A stretch of 64,000 nt of DNA from Brachypterus glaber (lineage: Eukaryota > Arthropoda > Insecta > Coleoptera > Kateretidae), in NCBI GenBank assembly GCA_958510825.1, contig OY294051.1, forward strand, positions 28,507,265-28,571,264, read 5' to 3'. Within the stretch, counting starts at the first letter, position 1. Each line of letters opens with the position of its first letter. This document shows positions 35,964 through 46,513 of the stretch, one piece after another. The notes under the pieces were generated by a model that worked only from the letters and a program-made list of their open reading frames with translations, was not told the DNA's origin and searched no databases. Both the position numbers and the translations under genes were made by a program.

Positions 35964-36605
35964 TATTGTGACAGTAGGTCCTTCGCATATGGATTTCTCG
36001 TATTTTTTTTTAATATACCCTAAAATTTTCAAATTCCTACTTTTTTTTTTCAAGATTTGAGAAAAAAACGTCATTATTTCCTTATAAATTTTGAGATATC
36101 TCGAAATTTTTAGGTGCTGGAATTTTTCTAGGTAGATTCGGATTCTACTCCCTCGAGTTAGTAAGAAAAATTTACTTTTATGTCAGGGCAAAAAAAAGTT
36201 GTGATTTGTTGCCTAGTGTTATTAGAAAAATCAAATAAACAAGCCGTGAACGTATGTAATGCCTTAGTATACTCTTCACAGTAGTATATTGCGTTTTTTT
36301 TTCGATATTATAATTGCTTCCATCTCGTGCGCGTGTACTTTATTTTTTAGAAGTACTGTACTTATTAGGTTGCCCAGTCAAAATTAAAGAATGGACTTTT
36401 TAGGGTCTCACCCCCTATAAATGTTCATTTAGGTCAAAAACCAGCCCTCAATTTTTTTCAGATTAAAAAAAAAATATTTAGAGGTCGCGCCCGGTTTTTT
36501 GAGAGAGAAAACATGTTAAGACTTTTTATTATTACTTCAATATAAGAACGTTGAAATCAGACAATTTTGGGAAGGGAAATTATTTTTGAATAATACGGGA
36601 ATATT

Positions 36606-36675
<70 letters not shown>

Positions 36676-37371
36676 CTTATACATAAAAAATGGCTTTACT
36701 AGGGTATAAACATGGTAAAAATTGACGTATGAAGCTATGAACCTTTAAAAAGGTTACTTAGAAATTTTTCTCATGGGTAATTTTTTTTTAGAAATTAATT
36801 GATAAGTACCAATTAACGCCTCATATTTATTTATTTGAAAAAAAGAACAGGATGTCCAAAAAAAAATCACTTTATTTCGATAAAAGAGATGATATTTGAA
36901 AAAAAGTATATATATAATAAATATTTACAAATTGCTTTGAAATGTGTTTATTTATATAACTGGGTTTGTTACGCACTCAAGGCTGAATTGCCGTGAGATC
37001 TTGTGGCAGCTCTAACAAATGCATATTTAATGTAATTAGTTAAATCCCTGTAGGCCTAGTTGCACTTACTTAAAACTCACAATTTTACAACTGAAACGTC
37101 AACTTTATTGTCACCTTTTATTTCATTTCCTAAATTCTTAGTTAAAGTTACAGTTTTCTAAGTTAAAACATGGCATACGTTCATAAACCGTTTTGCCTTT
37201 GAAACCCCTTTAGTATCCCATTCTAAATTACATTTTATCCCGAATTAAGTTTAAATCTTTACAGGTTGGTTAACCCAATAATTAACGCTAAACTAATTAA
37301 GAATTTAACCAGTGAAATAAAATGTGACAAATAAATCTGAAACTTTATTGGTTAAATTCTTAGTTTAGTGT
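35964..37371. other. AT-rich spacer with simple repeats and MITE ends, no gene seen
   Basis: AAACAAGCCGTGAACGTATG at 36235 matches the tip of the foldback at 57577-60567. A TA-rich palindrome with AAGAATTTAACCAGTG and GGTTAAATTCTTAG (about 37265-37371) is interrupted by the pogo-like element. No coding pattern. Confidence 0.45.
36608..36673. repeat. (TA)n microsatellite
   Basis: About 33 perfect TA units. Confidence 0.97.
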
Positions 37372-37373
37372 TA

Positions 37374-38276
37374 GGGGAAGGTGTTGTACCTTTGACCGAT
37401 TTTTATATTTAATTTTTTTTAGATGTAATTTTTATTGAATGCAACCCATTTACAGACACGCGTGAGTATTTAGGTCTTTTCTCATAAAGTACATGTTTTG
37501 CAAATTTTAAACTGCATTTACAACTATGATTAGGAATTTTATAAAAAGCCTTCAATGGTTAAAGATACAACAGGTATGTTTTACCTTTGACATTGGTACT
37601 TTTTTTGGTGTTTTAAGTGAATAAGTATAGATTTTATCACGCGACTCCTTCATTTTGCTTAAATGAAAAATTAAAGTAGGTTTTTTCAAATTAAAATGTC
37701 TAGCTGCTTCTCCTATGTTTATTTTATGTTCTTTTATTAACCTAATAGCGGTTTGGACCTTCTTTACGAATTTTGACCCTTTAACAACGGTCTTGCTCCT
37801 TGGCATCTTGCAAACTAAAAACTAAAAATAATATTCGTTAGTAAAAATGTATGCTTGCGAAATCCGTTATACCTTGGATTGGTCAAAGGTACAACACCTG
37901 CTAGTGGTCAAAGGTACAAGACCAGGCCATTTCAAACTGGATGTGCCGCCGTTATTTTTAGGTTAATATTATTAACTCTAAAACATTCAAGCTTCTTCTA
38001 GAAAGGCAACTTTACATTTGGATATATTTAATCTCAAAATAAGCAATTTGGCAAAAAAGTTATGAGGCAATTTAAAACTTTAAAATACTTACTTTTGACA
38101 GCCGAAACTATTATGGAGGGAAAGTACGCACCTATTTTTAACTCGCGTCAAGTTCAGTAACACCTCTAGCGGGTAAACTATACACTAACTATATTAAATT
38201 ACACACATTCTCATACAGTGCGCTGTATTACGTGGTGGTTAAAGATACAACGGGTCAAAGGTACAACACCTTCCCC
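37374..38276 (-). mobile_element. pogo/Tigger-like DNA transposon remnant, 903 bp
   Basis: Terminal inverted repeats GGGGAAGGTGTTGTACCTTT and its inverse at the right end are flanked by TA on both sides, as for Tc1/mariner-pogo insertion. The word GGTCAAAGGTACAACA (with close variants such as GGTTAAAGATACAACGGG) occurs at both ends and internally, about seven times in total (37383, 37560, 37581, 37881, 37905, 38237, 38253). It is internally deleted: only the N-terminal transposase frame remains. Confidence 0.82.
37552..37806 (-). pseudogene. N-terminal psq/CENP-B-type HTH fragment of a pogo-like transposase
   Basis: The frame starts at a true ATG with MPRSKTVVKGSKFVKKVQTA and contains one helix-turn-helix of the pipsqueak/CENP-B N-terminal kind at about residues 17-50 (IRLIKEHKINIGEAARHF then NLKKPTLIFHL). 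In pogo and Tigger transposases this domain recognises the terminal repeats; the DDE catalytic domain that should follow is absent. The 84-codon frame ends in sequence made of the element's own repeat word (V-K-H-T-C-C), so the C-terminus is out of the original frame. It is a non-functional remnant, or at most a free DNA-binding domain. A host psq-like gene is unlikely because the frame lies wholly inside the TA-flanked inverted repeats. Confidence 0.75.
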
Positions 38277-38489
38277 TAATTATTTGGTATACTAACCTTA
38301 TGGTGAAGATGATGGTGTCGAAATTTATGCATTGAAGATTTTTGTAGATTTTTTTTAAGATAGAGAAGCGCTTAATTACGAAGATTATCTATTCTAAATT
38401 CTTGTTATAATGACAGTCGAATATCGTGTGAAATACGTAATAGAAAGACTTTAAACAATAAATTATACTAAACTATATTTTTCTCTTAG

Positions 38490-38735
38490 GTGGGTAGGAT
38501 AGAAGGATATTGCAACCCAGACGTCCTTTTGCAAAGGCTAGCCTCCGTGGTCGGCGAGTTCGAGTTCAACTTGGTCCAGGCGCGCTCGGACCGGTTCGAG
38601 GCTAGCATTAACCGGTCCCTGAGAAGCCAGCAGGATGAAGCATTTATGGAGTCGCTGCGCGCCGATCAGGAGAAGGAAAGGAGGCGGGAGGAACAGCGAC
38701 AGGTCGAAGAGGAGGAGAGGAGGCGTGTCCAGCAG
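38490..38735 (+). CDS. FAF2: FAF2/UBXD8, internal exon: end of UAS linker and coiled coil
   Basis: FAF2 (UBXD8) is an ER and lipid-droplet membrane protein that recruits the AAA ATPase p97/VCP to ubiquitinated clients for ER-associated degradation and controls lipid-droplet size. This exon follows a TTTTTCTCTTAG acceptor, begins V-G-R-I-E-G-Y-C-N-P-D, and ends at CAG before GTGGGT: 82 codons, phase 0 at both sides. The first residues match the end of the UAS domain (V-G-R-L-E-G in vertebrates). Then comes the charged helix with SLRADQEKERRREEQRQ, a hallmark of FAF2 rather than FAF1. Codon use is distinctly GC-richer than its surroundings. The exon has no own start; GTG at its first position is an ordinary valine. 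The upstream exons for UBA, hairpin and UAS domains were not found in the window, so the preceding intron is very long or those exons escaped detection. Confidence 0.93.
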
Positions 38736-38875
38736 GTGGGTGGAGATAAGACATAAACAATAATACAGTAATAGAGTACGATCACAGCCTCAGACTCGGT
38801 CTATCACTTGTTCTACTCCCCGAAAATCGGAATAGACTACATCCCTTGTTTACAATCAAGTATTTTTGTTTACAG

Positions 38876-39049
38876 GAAGCTGATGCAGAGCACCAACGCC
38901 GTCAAAGCATCGCCAGAGAAAAAATCGAGTCCGTAACTAAAGTGCCGGATGAGCCCGACGCGGCCGACCCGAATGCCGTGCACGTAGTGTTTAAACTTCC
39001 TTGTGGAACGAGACTGGATAGGCGTTTTCTCAAATCACATTCCCTAGAA
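38876..39049 (+). CDS. FAF2: FAF2/UBXD8, penultimate exon: coiled-coil end and start of UBX domain
   Basis: A 140-bp intron separates this exon from the previous one. The acceptor is TTTTTGTTTACAG and the donor GTAAGT. The 58 codons start E-A-D-A-E-H-Q-R-R-Q and read through a short linker, PDEPDAADPNAVHVVFKLPC, into the first strands of the UBX domain (VVFKLPCGTRLDRRF). Phase is 0 on both sides, so it joins the neighbouring exons in frame. The order charged helix, acidic D-P-N linker, then F-K-L-P...R-L-D-R-R-F is the FAF2 pattern. The apparent ATG at 38846 lies in the intron and is not a start. Confidence 0.93.
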
Positions 39050-39825
39050 GTAAGTATTTAAATTCTAATTTTAGGGGCCCTTAGTGCAAAAAAAATACGT
39101 AAAAGTTCCTTTTTTTGAATGTCCAAAGTATAATTCACAAAACGACGCATGACAATTTTTTAAGCTAAGCTTTACTCGCCTCAATCGTTAATCTTACGTG
39201 CTTTGTTGTTAAATTCATTTTAACATACCCTATCCAAAACCATTACGCGGGATCAGCAGTGGTGATCAGCTGATTCAGCACATCAAAAACACCTCCAACT
39301 ATACCCGATTCTACTTAGAAAAAGTCCACTATCCATAAAAAAAACGAATATCTTCTTTGCAATCGAACTTCTTTGCCACCAGCTTGAGATAAAGACAGCT
39401 TTAACAAAACTTTTTCGTCCAAACTTCAGTCTTTCCAAATCCAAGTACTCGGGGTTTGCCCCAACGCCCCCTGGTCCATGAAGAACAAACGGAAATTAAT
39501 CGACACAAAGTCTTTTATCTAAGATAATCTCCAGCTTTCTAAATTATGAGCAGGAAGTTATCCCCACCCACAAAAAGATAAACAAAAAGGTAAAACATGT
39601 TTTCAACCAGTAATGGCCCCTACCTGTTCCTGAATAACGCAACAACAGCATTTAGCTAGTCTGCCACCTTCCCACCCATTTTTCAATCTAACTAAACCCT
39701 ATGAGCCATCAGCATTAAGCAAGAAACCAGCCAAACTACCATAGTTCAGTTAGAGGTATACCGCACGAATTTTCATATTTTTTTTAAATTTATTTAGACT
39801 CATACAGGGACCTTGCCTAAGGTAT
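39050..39825. other. Start of the last FAF2 intron, no repeat boundary seen
   Basis: This part of the intron is less AT-rich than the neighbouring spacers. I see neither coding potential nor clear repeat ends. Confidence 0.4.
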
Positions 39826-41868
39826 TTTATAGCACACAGTGATCCCCGGATATGATTAGGTTTTAAAGAAAGGGCATCAGAAACAAACAATGGATCTTGG
39901 TAGTACAGGGTATGGGCATCACAGATGCATTATCATACATATTGGTAAAAACTCTTCAGGAGGCATCACGGTCAAACCAACTACTTAAAAGAAAAACTAA
40001 AAATCGATTCTTATAGTATTTTTTGTGTAGATTCTAACAGCGTTTGGTAAATTTACCTATCGTTTTTAATTTTTGAGAAAAAAGCATTAAACTACGATTT
40101 TAGTGCAATTGTTGGACTGGTAAAATACCTTTACTTTAGTGACTATTAAAACGTAACTAGACTAAAATAATAGCCCGAATATAGAAGTATAAAAGTATAA
40201 TAGCAAATTTAATGAAATTTTATCCTATTTACTTTAAAGACAATATTTCTATATCAATTTTTACCACCTCAGGGTGCTTTAAGTTGGCCAGTATATTATA
40301 TCCTTCACATTTTGACTTTCTTGTCAATGTTTATTTAAACATATGAACTACAGTGGTTCTAAAACAATTTTATTATTGCTAAAGGGTAAGACCGATATCA
40401 TAGTGAACACTATGATAATTATAATTATTAAAGTCTTTGCATGCTTAGCAAGTTTGCTTTGAGTCCAGAAATTATAGTTTTTGGGGTCGCTCAGCTTAAA
40501 TATTCTTATCTTACATATGTGTTAGATATATGTATATTAGTATTATAAAGACTAAAAAGAATAAAAAATTATAAAACAATATAAAAACACGATTTTATTG
40601 AAAATTGTTTATTAAAATTCTTTTTCTTGTTCTTTATTATTCATTATAATTTTGTAGTATTTCTTATTGTAATTTTAATATATTTCATATTTTATCATTC
40701 TATACTTAACTATTATTTTTTTATTAAACATTGCCCTGAAGAAGCCCCAGCAATAAGGGCGAAACGTTGGCCTTATAGTTTTTAATTGTGTTTTTAAAAG
40801 CAAGCCTTTTAACTAATATTGTAAATTATTGTAAATAAATGCACTAAAAAGTAAAAATTTAAAGCCAAAACGTCAACTTGACTTCTTCAAACTAAAGATC
40901 TAAATATACTTTACTTCAAGCAAGGAATGAATTCATAACACCTTAAAAAAATAATTAAGCATTTCTTACACAAGTTTAACATCTTCACTATTCCTAAAAC
41001 CACAGTTTAAATTTATTTTATTTATAAACAGAACACAAATCTAGTTTAAAATTGTTTTGGAACTACTGCAGTAAAAAGGTTAACTATGTTACATTGACAA
41101 TTAAGTCAAAATTTGAAATATATCATCACTCAAGATGTAAAAAGTCGTATTTTAAATTTTACTTTGTTGTTCTGAATTGTAAGAAACATAAATGGAATTA
41201 CATTAAATTTCACGCTTTACGCAGTGTAGAACTTAATGTCCACTCTATTCAGAGACCTTACTGAATTGTGGCGTTTTATTAAAATGCCACAATTTAGCAC
41301 CAAAATAAAATTAATTAAAATTTAACATACGACCTTTTTTATTTTGAGTGAAGATATTATACACTGGCCACCTTAAAGTATCCCGTAACGTTAAAACATT
41401 GCTATAGAAATACTTTCTTTCGGGTTAATAGGATTAAAATTCTTTATATTTGCTGTTATACTTTTAAACTTAACTATTTTAGCTAGTATTTAAAACCAGT
41501 CATGTTTTAATATTCACTGAAATATAGTTTTTATGCCAGTCGAAAAATTGTACTAAAATTATGGTTTATTGCGTTTTTCTCAAAATCGGCAAAAGATAGG
41601 TAAATTTTTTAATCATTGTTAGAATCTGCGAGAAAATTACTACTAGATAAATTTAATTATTAATTAATTTTTCTTTTAAGTAGTTGGTGTTGATTGGGAT
41701 TCCTCCTGAAGAGTTTTTACCAATATCTTTCAAAGATATGCAAACGCGATTTAACTGTTAATGGATCTATGATGTCCATACCCTGTACTACCAAGATCCG
41801 TTGTTTGTTTCTGATGCCCTTTCTTTAAAACCTAATCATATTCGGGGATCACTGTGAGCAAAGAGTAA
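39826..41868. mobile_element. 2.04-kb foldback inside the last FAF2 intron
   Basis: The left tip ATAGCACACAGTGATCCCCG is mirrored by CGGGGATCACTGTGAGC at the right. Inner pairs include GGGCATCAGAAACAAACAA, AGTACAGGGTATGG, ATATTGGTAAAAACTCTTCA and CAC-TCA-GGTGCTTTAAG/GGCCAGTATA. The arms (about 500 bp each) are clearly diverged, so the insertion is old. The frame at 41052-41264 is not a gene. Confidence 0.7.
40733..40771 (+). ncRNA. Hammerhead-ribozyme-like motif within the FAF2 intron
   Basis: Stem I GCC, core CTGAAGA, extra A, stem II GCCC/GGGC with a 9-base loop, GAAA, palindromic stem III ACGT, cleavage base T (GUU triplet), stem I partner GGC. It is sense to FAF2, so it would lie in the pre-mRNA. 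It occurs as a single copy, with no coding Penelope sequence nearby. Confidence 0.65.
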
Positions 41869-42066
41869 ACTTAGTACTATAATTTAGCGTGCTTCAAAGA
41901 CATCAATTAACCATTCCATATTTTTCACCCAATGTTCTATGTTTAAAACATAATGTTTTATACCATCATTCTTAGCACTTCTTATCCATGTCTGGTACCA
42001 ATCCAAATTATTTAACCATTATAAATAAAAAAAAAATTACTATTCTTGTTCTATTAAATTATAAGT

Positions 42067-42287
42067 AGGTATATTTTCTTGCTTTTTAGAACACGTAATA
42101 AAAAATACTTTTATTCCAACGTTTCGGCGTTTATTGTACAGCCATTTTCAAGGATGAATTAAAAAATAAATGTATAAATAAAATAAAGTAAAAATATTTG
42201 GACTTTTAAAAGTCAACTTGACAAATAAAAAACGTTGGAATAAAAGTATTTTTTATTACGTGTTCTAAAAAGCAAGAAAATATACCT
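42067..42287. mobile_element. Hammerhead-bearing inverted element
   Basis: AGGTATATTTTCTTGC, TTTTTAGAACACGTAATA and AAAAAATACTTTTATTCC are mirrored exactly at 42226-42287. The left arm alone continues through the ribozyme-like motif; the right copy stops just after CGTTGG, i.e. at about the predicted cleavage position. Confidence 0.65.
42115..42154 (-). ncRNA. Variant hammerhead-like motif with U3-A8 core
   Basis: Minus strand: stem I TCC, core TTGAAAA (C3 to T, G8 to A), extra T, stem II GGC/GCC with a 12-base loop, GAAA, stem III ACGT, cleavage base T, stem I partner GGA. It shows the same double core change as the motif at 14960-14998 but with different stems and loops. Confidence 0.5.
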
Positions 42288-42477
42288 AATTATAAATAAA
42301 ATTTTACGAGAAAATTTTTTCAAAAAAGTATCTATTACTGATTTTGTAAATTACAAAGTGCCCTCTGTTGCAAGCACTGAATCTTGAAAAAATAGTGGAC
42401 TGTAGTTAAACTGAACTGTGTAGTTTTGCTGGTTTCTTAGCTTATAAGTTAATGGTTTCGAAATAAATTCAAGGTTA

Positions 42478-42714
42478 GGGAACGTTCAAGTATTACGTAA
42501 CGCGAATTGTACCAAAATTCATACACTTCATACCCCGGTCCTCGCGTTATTATAGATTATAGAGATTTCATATTTTAGCTACCCCCCTAATAGGGGGTGT
42601 TTTAGGGGGGTAGCCAAAATATGAAATCTTCACAGCCTTGAATAACGCGAGAACCGATGTATGAACTGTATGAATTTTGGTACATTTTGAGTTACTTAAT
42701 ACTTAAACGTTTCC
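42478..42714. mobile_element. Foldback MITE flanked by TTA (PIF/Harbinger-like), in FAF2 intron
   Basis: GGGAACGTTCAAGTATTACG pairs with AGTTACTTAATACTTAAACG-TTTCC. TTA lies directly outside both ends (42475-42477, 42715-42717). CAAAATTCATAC..CTTCATA, GGTCCTCGCGTTAT and GCTACCCCCCTAAT are mirrored inside. A 3-bp TTA duplication with GGG-starting ends suggests PIF/Harbinger. A second member is at 59514-59776. Confidence 0.65.
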
Positions 42715-42908
42715 TTACTGGGTAACAAAAAAAATAGTGGTTTAAACCAGTTTTAAGTAAGAAAAAATGGGTTTAGCCGGAAAAATCAGTGTTTTTTGCC
42801 GATTTTTTCGGTAGTAATTTACCGAAACACTGTGTTTGCCAGCCCTAAACTGAGTCAAAATTAAAATATACAACGTGCCTCAGTCAACATTTAGTTTTTT
42901 CTTTTCAG

Positions 42909-43094
42909 CATGTATTTTACTTTGTATTCTGCCATCCCAAGGCACCAGACACATTCGAAATCACGACGAATTTTCCGAAAAGAGTCCTCTATTGCCGACC
43001 GGAAGACTACACCAGAGGCGGCAAAATTCAAACGTTGGAAGAGGCGGGGCTTAAAAATAGAGAAGTATTGTTTATAAATGATCTGGATGCCTAA
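42909..43094 (+). CDS. FAF2: FAF2/UBXD8, terminal exon: UBX domain C-terminus
   Basis: After a 3.86-kb intron the acceptor TTTTTTCTTTTCAG opens 61 codons and a TAA stop. The peptide begins HVFYFVFCHPKAPDTFEI, has the p97-contacting loop T-N-F-P-K-R-V-L, and ends QTLEEAGLKNREVLF-INDLDA. This matches the end of the UBX fold (L-Q-E-A-G-L...E-V-L-F in other FAF2 proteins). The usual F-P-R turn is F-P-K here, a conservative change at a p97-binding residue. It was identified by splice phase (0) and similarity, not by a frame with its own ATG. The 3' untranslated part is short or uses a non-canonical signal; ATTAAA at about 43319 is the nearest candidate. Confidence 0.92.
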   Translation, partial: HVFYFVFCHPKAPDTFEITTNFPKRVLYCRPEDYTRGGKIQTLEEAGLKNREVLFINDLDA

Positions 43095-43474
43095 TAATAA
43101 TTTGTATATATTTAAAATATATTTGAAAAACTATCGATAAGGGGGTTATCTATAAGTGACGTCACGCAAACCTTCGAGGTCGCAGAATCTATGGATCATG
43201 TCCAGTTTTCGAGTTAAATATGGTTTAAAAGGCTAAAAATGTAATTTTTCGCCCTTTTCGCCCTTTTTGTCTCAAAAACGTGACGTAATGGAAATATTGT
43301 TCCACCGGATGCATTTAGATTAAAAAAGTCGTGACGTGACGCGTTAATATTAAATTAGGAATTGACACTTCCCGATTTATTAAATTTTTAATATTTTTTG
43401 ATTGTGTAAATATGTATTATTTGTAAGAAGTTAAAATAACTTGACGTGTGTTAATTTGTCTATTTAATAGATTA

Positions 43475-44794
43475 CACTTACGCTCAAAAATATCGGCCCA
43501 CCTAAAAATATACACATTTTCAAATATCCATCCATCCATAAATAATCAATAGATTTATTCGATCTTTTTTTTTTATTTTAAAGCTATATAAGAATCATCA
43601 AAAATATTTTTTTTCCATGATGATTTAAATAAAAATTAAATTAAATCAAATTTTAACGACTTAAAAAAGTGTTGTCACATAAGTGAGGTCTTGTCCATCA
43701 TAAACAAGTCATTTACAGATGTGCCACTAATCAAAAAGTCTTTATTTCCTGAAAAACTTTAATTTCTCCAAAATAAATGTGGCTATATAAGGTTTACAAC
43801 TTTTGGAAACATTTGAGTTTGTGGATAAATTTCAACACAAAAGATAGAGTAAAAAAATTACTACTTAAGCAATGTAAAGCCAGTTTAAACCTGTTTTTAC
43901 CATAAACCTAAATTAATAAAAATAAAGCTAACGATCCAAGATTCTAATTAAAAAAAATAAATTATATCCATTGCGTAGTTTTTTTGTCATTTGCAAAGAT
44001 GTCAATATTCAGAAAAAAAGCTTATATCTCCTAATCGAGAAAAGGAAAATTCAAAAGTTAAAAAAGAGATTACTTCCATTTAATTGTTCTATAAAATCAA
44101 TTAATTAAAATGGAAAAAAATATGCAGTGGAAAACTATGCACATTTCGAAAGGTGGAGTAAAAAAACATAGCTCTGCCGATTTTTTTTTTAAGCATTAAT
44201 AGGTTTTATAAAGGGAGGCATTGAAATCGTAAATTTTACATCATATCATTTTCACAAGAGATTTTAAAAGTTAGATTAAGCTTTTGACAAAAACCGTCTA
44301 GGGTAAAATACAGTAAGTACTTGATTTTTTGTTAGTTTTTTGTATTGTACTATTTAAATTATTCTTATAATGCTTTATGATTAAAAAAGTTGTGTAAATT
44401 AGGTTGTTTTATTTTTTCAATAAATTTTATTCTACTAATTTTAATTTTTAGAAAAAAATCAAAGCGGATACTGTGTTTTTGCTTTGATATGTTTTGAATT
44501 TGACAAATAAATAACCTTACTTTAAAAATTAATTCTTACCTGTCAAACTAAATCAAACTATGTTGTAAAATGTACGATTTCAATGCCCACCTTGATAAAA
44601 CCTATTAATGCTTTTTAAAAAATTTCGGCAGAGCTGTGAACTTTTTATTTCTGTCGATATAAAAAAACATTTTCGATGATTCCTATTCCAGTATGTAAGA
44701 GCTAAAAGTTTAATAATAATTAAATATTTTTTGAGTTATTGGCATTTGAAAATGTGTATTTTTTTAGGTGGGTCGATATTTTTAAGCACAAGCG
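43475..44794. mobile_element. Tc1-like remnant of 1.32 kb
   Basis: TA-flanked inverted ends read CACTTACGCTCAAAAATATC and, from the other side, CGCTTGTGCTTAAAAATATC, followed by G-CCCACCTAAAAA and a shared ACACATTTTCAAAT. Both size and end sequence fit Tc1/mariner. The interior has no transposase frame and is itself filled with a nested palindrome. It lies 380 bp downstream of the FAF2 stop. Confidence 0.72.
44168..44639. mobile_element. Foldback nested in the Tc1-like remnant
   Basis: ATAGCTCTGCCGA, AAGCATTAATAGGTTTTAT and GGCATTGAAATCGTAAATTT pair with AAATGTACGATTTCAATGCC, ATAAAACCTATTAATGCTTT and TCGGCAGAGCTGTG. Confidence 0.65.
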
Positions 44795-44847
44795 TAGTTT
44801 CAATCAATACAATTTATCCAATAGATAGTATTCATCCAGGAGCATTT

Positions 44848-45099
44848 TGGGCACGCTAATCTTGAATAGACATTCAGTTTAAGACACTTACTAACGCAAA
44901 CCAAGAGTAAATCCTGTTAGTTGGACGTCTCCACATGGTCATTTCTGAGGAATAAAGTCCATTAACTTCTGAAACCGAGCACCTCTGATTTTACTGTAGC
45001 TGGTTTTATAATGTGTAGACCTCCTACTAGCAGGAGTAACTCTTGGTTTGCGTTGGCAAGTCACGTAAACTTGATATCTGTTCAAGGTTAGCGTGCGGG
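44848..45099. mobile_element. Foldback MITE
   Basis: GGGCACGCTAATCTTGAATA and CTAACGCAAACCAAGAGT are mirrored by ACTCTTGGTTTGCGTTGGCA and TGTTCAAGGTTAGCGTGC. Inner TCCTGTTAGTTGGA and TACTAGCAGGA are weaker. Confidence 0.7.
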
Positions 45100-45897
45100 A
45101 GTGACTGTTATTAGAAAAAATAAAAATTTAAAAATAAAATGTAAACACTGTATCTAAATTAAACTTTTTTTTTCTAAAAAGTTCAATAATATTTCAGTCA
45201 AATAAATTTCTTCCATATGAATCATGTTATTTCTTATTTTTATTGATTTCAATGTTTGAAGATGAAATTTGTTGGGTAAGCATATACCTTTGATCATTTA
45301 AATTGATTTACATTTTGATATTGTACTCCTTTTTATCAGTTTTTACCAAACTATGATAAATATATATTTGAAAAATGTCACTATTTTTTTCTTTGTGTCA
45401 AAATTTTTTCTAGAATGATAATTTTCTTTTGTTAATTCTTAATTTTCTTCATTGTTCAATAAAAAACCACCACATATTTAATTTTCTTATACCAATTATA
45501 TTTTACGTTTTTTTTTTGTTAAAAATGTATTATTATTATTATTATTATTATTAAATACAGTAGGCGGCAGAGCCGATGAAACTGTGTTTCTTTACAAGGA
45601 AATATGTATCATAATAATCAACTAAATTAATACAAATAAATAAACTAATTAAACTAATTACAATCACAAATTATCACAGGTAGTTTTTTTTTATGCAGGA
45701 TAATGAACCCATGTATAATTTAATAATTTTTCACATGTGGTACAGTTGGACCCACAAAAAATACAAGTTTTAAATATGCCAAAATGTAAATTTTATTAAT
45801 TATGTTATAGTTTAAGTAAGTTTTTAAGAAAGAATAATTTGACATATTGTCGGTTTTTCTTTAAGTAAGGACCTTCTAACCTACACAAATAAAAAAA
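45100..45897. other. AT-rich spacer with an (ATT)n tract
   Basis: The (ATT)n run at about 45526-45554 precedes GTAGGCGGCAGAGCCGATGA, which could be a retroelement 3' end, though I cannot assign it. No gene seen. Confidence 0.4.
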
Positions 45898-46416
45898 GGC
45901 AGATTAACATCTCTACTCTCAATTTCCCTACGCCCTAAAACCCCTACTCCATAACATTCCTACTCTATAACAACCCTACTCCGTAACATTTCTACTCTAT
46001 AACATCTCTACTCCCCAATAACTCTACTCCACACTATATGCACTTTATTAGCCACTTAATAAGAAATGAGCGGTTCGCGGAACAAAGAAGCTTCTTCTAG
46101 ATTATTTTATTTTTTCCTAGAAAACGTTTATCTTTAAATTCAAATCTAGAACAATTACAAATTAATTATTCTAAAAGTAACATTGTCCGCGTACTCTTAA
46201 CATGCACTAATAAGTAATTAATAAACTAAATTCATATTTGACAGTGACTTAGCATGAAAAATATTTTTTTGAGTTTAGACAAGTGGGCTAATCGAGTGCA
46301 TATAGTGCGGAGTAGAGTTGTTACGGAGTAGAGATGTTATGGAGTAGAGATGTTACGGAGTAGAGTTGTTGTGGAGTATGGATATTAGGGAGTAGAAAAA
46401 TTTAGAGTAGTCTGCC
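45898..46416. mobile_element. Foldback with mirror arrays of CTACTCCGTAACAT
   Basis: Ends GGCAGA and TCTGCC. The left zone (45910-46035) holds about seven units of ACTCTACTCC-ATAACAT type with a period of about 19 bp. The right zone (46305-46410) holds the same number of units as reverse complement (TTACGGAGTAGAGATG). ATATGCACT..GCCCAC/GTGGGC..AGTGCATAT style pairs bound a 270-bp centre. Each single unit is non-palindromic; only the whole element folds. Confidence 0.8.
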
Positions 46417-46513
46417 ATAAAAAAGATTTAAAAAAAAAATTGAACCACCTTAGTGACACATAGTTTATATTTTACATAGTTTATTTTTTAGTTTTATTTT
46501 ATTGATCACGAAT

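Noticed and set aside
35707..36074. Reading frames filled with X
   Set aside because: They cross the 200-N assembly gap.
45898..46416. CRISPR-like or satellite array of CTACTCC units
   Set aside because: Mirror-symmetric about a unique centre with terminal inverted repeats, so it is a foldback element.
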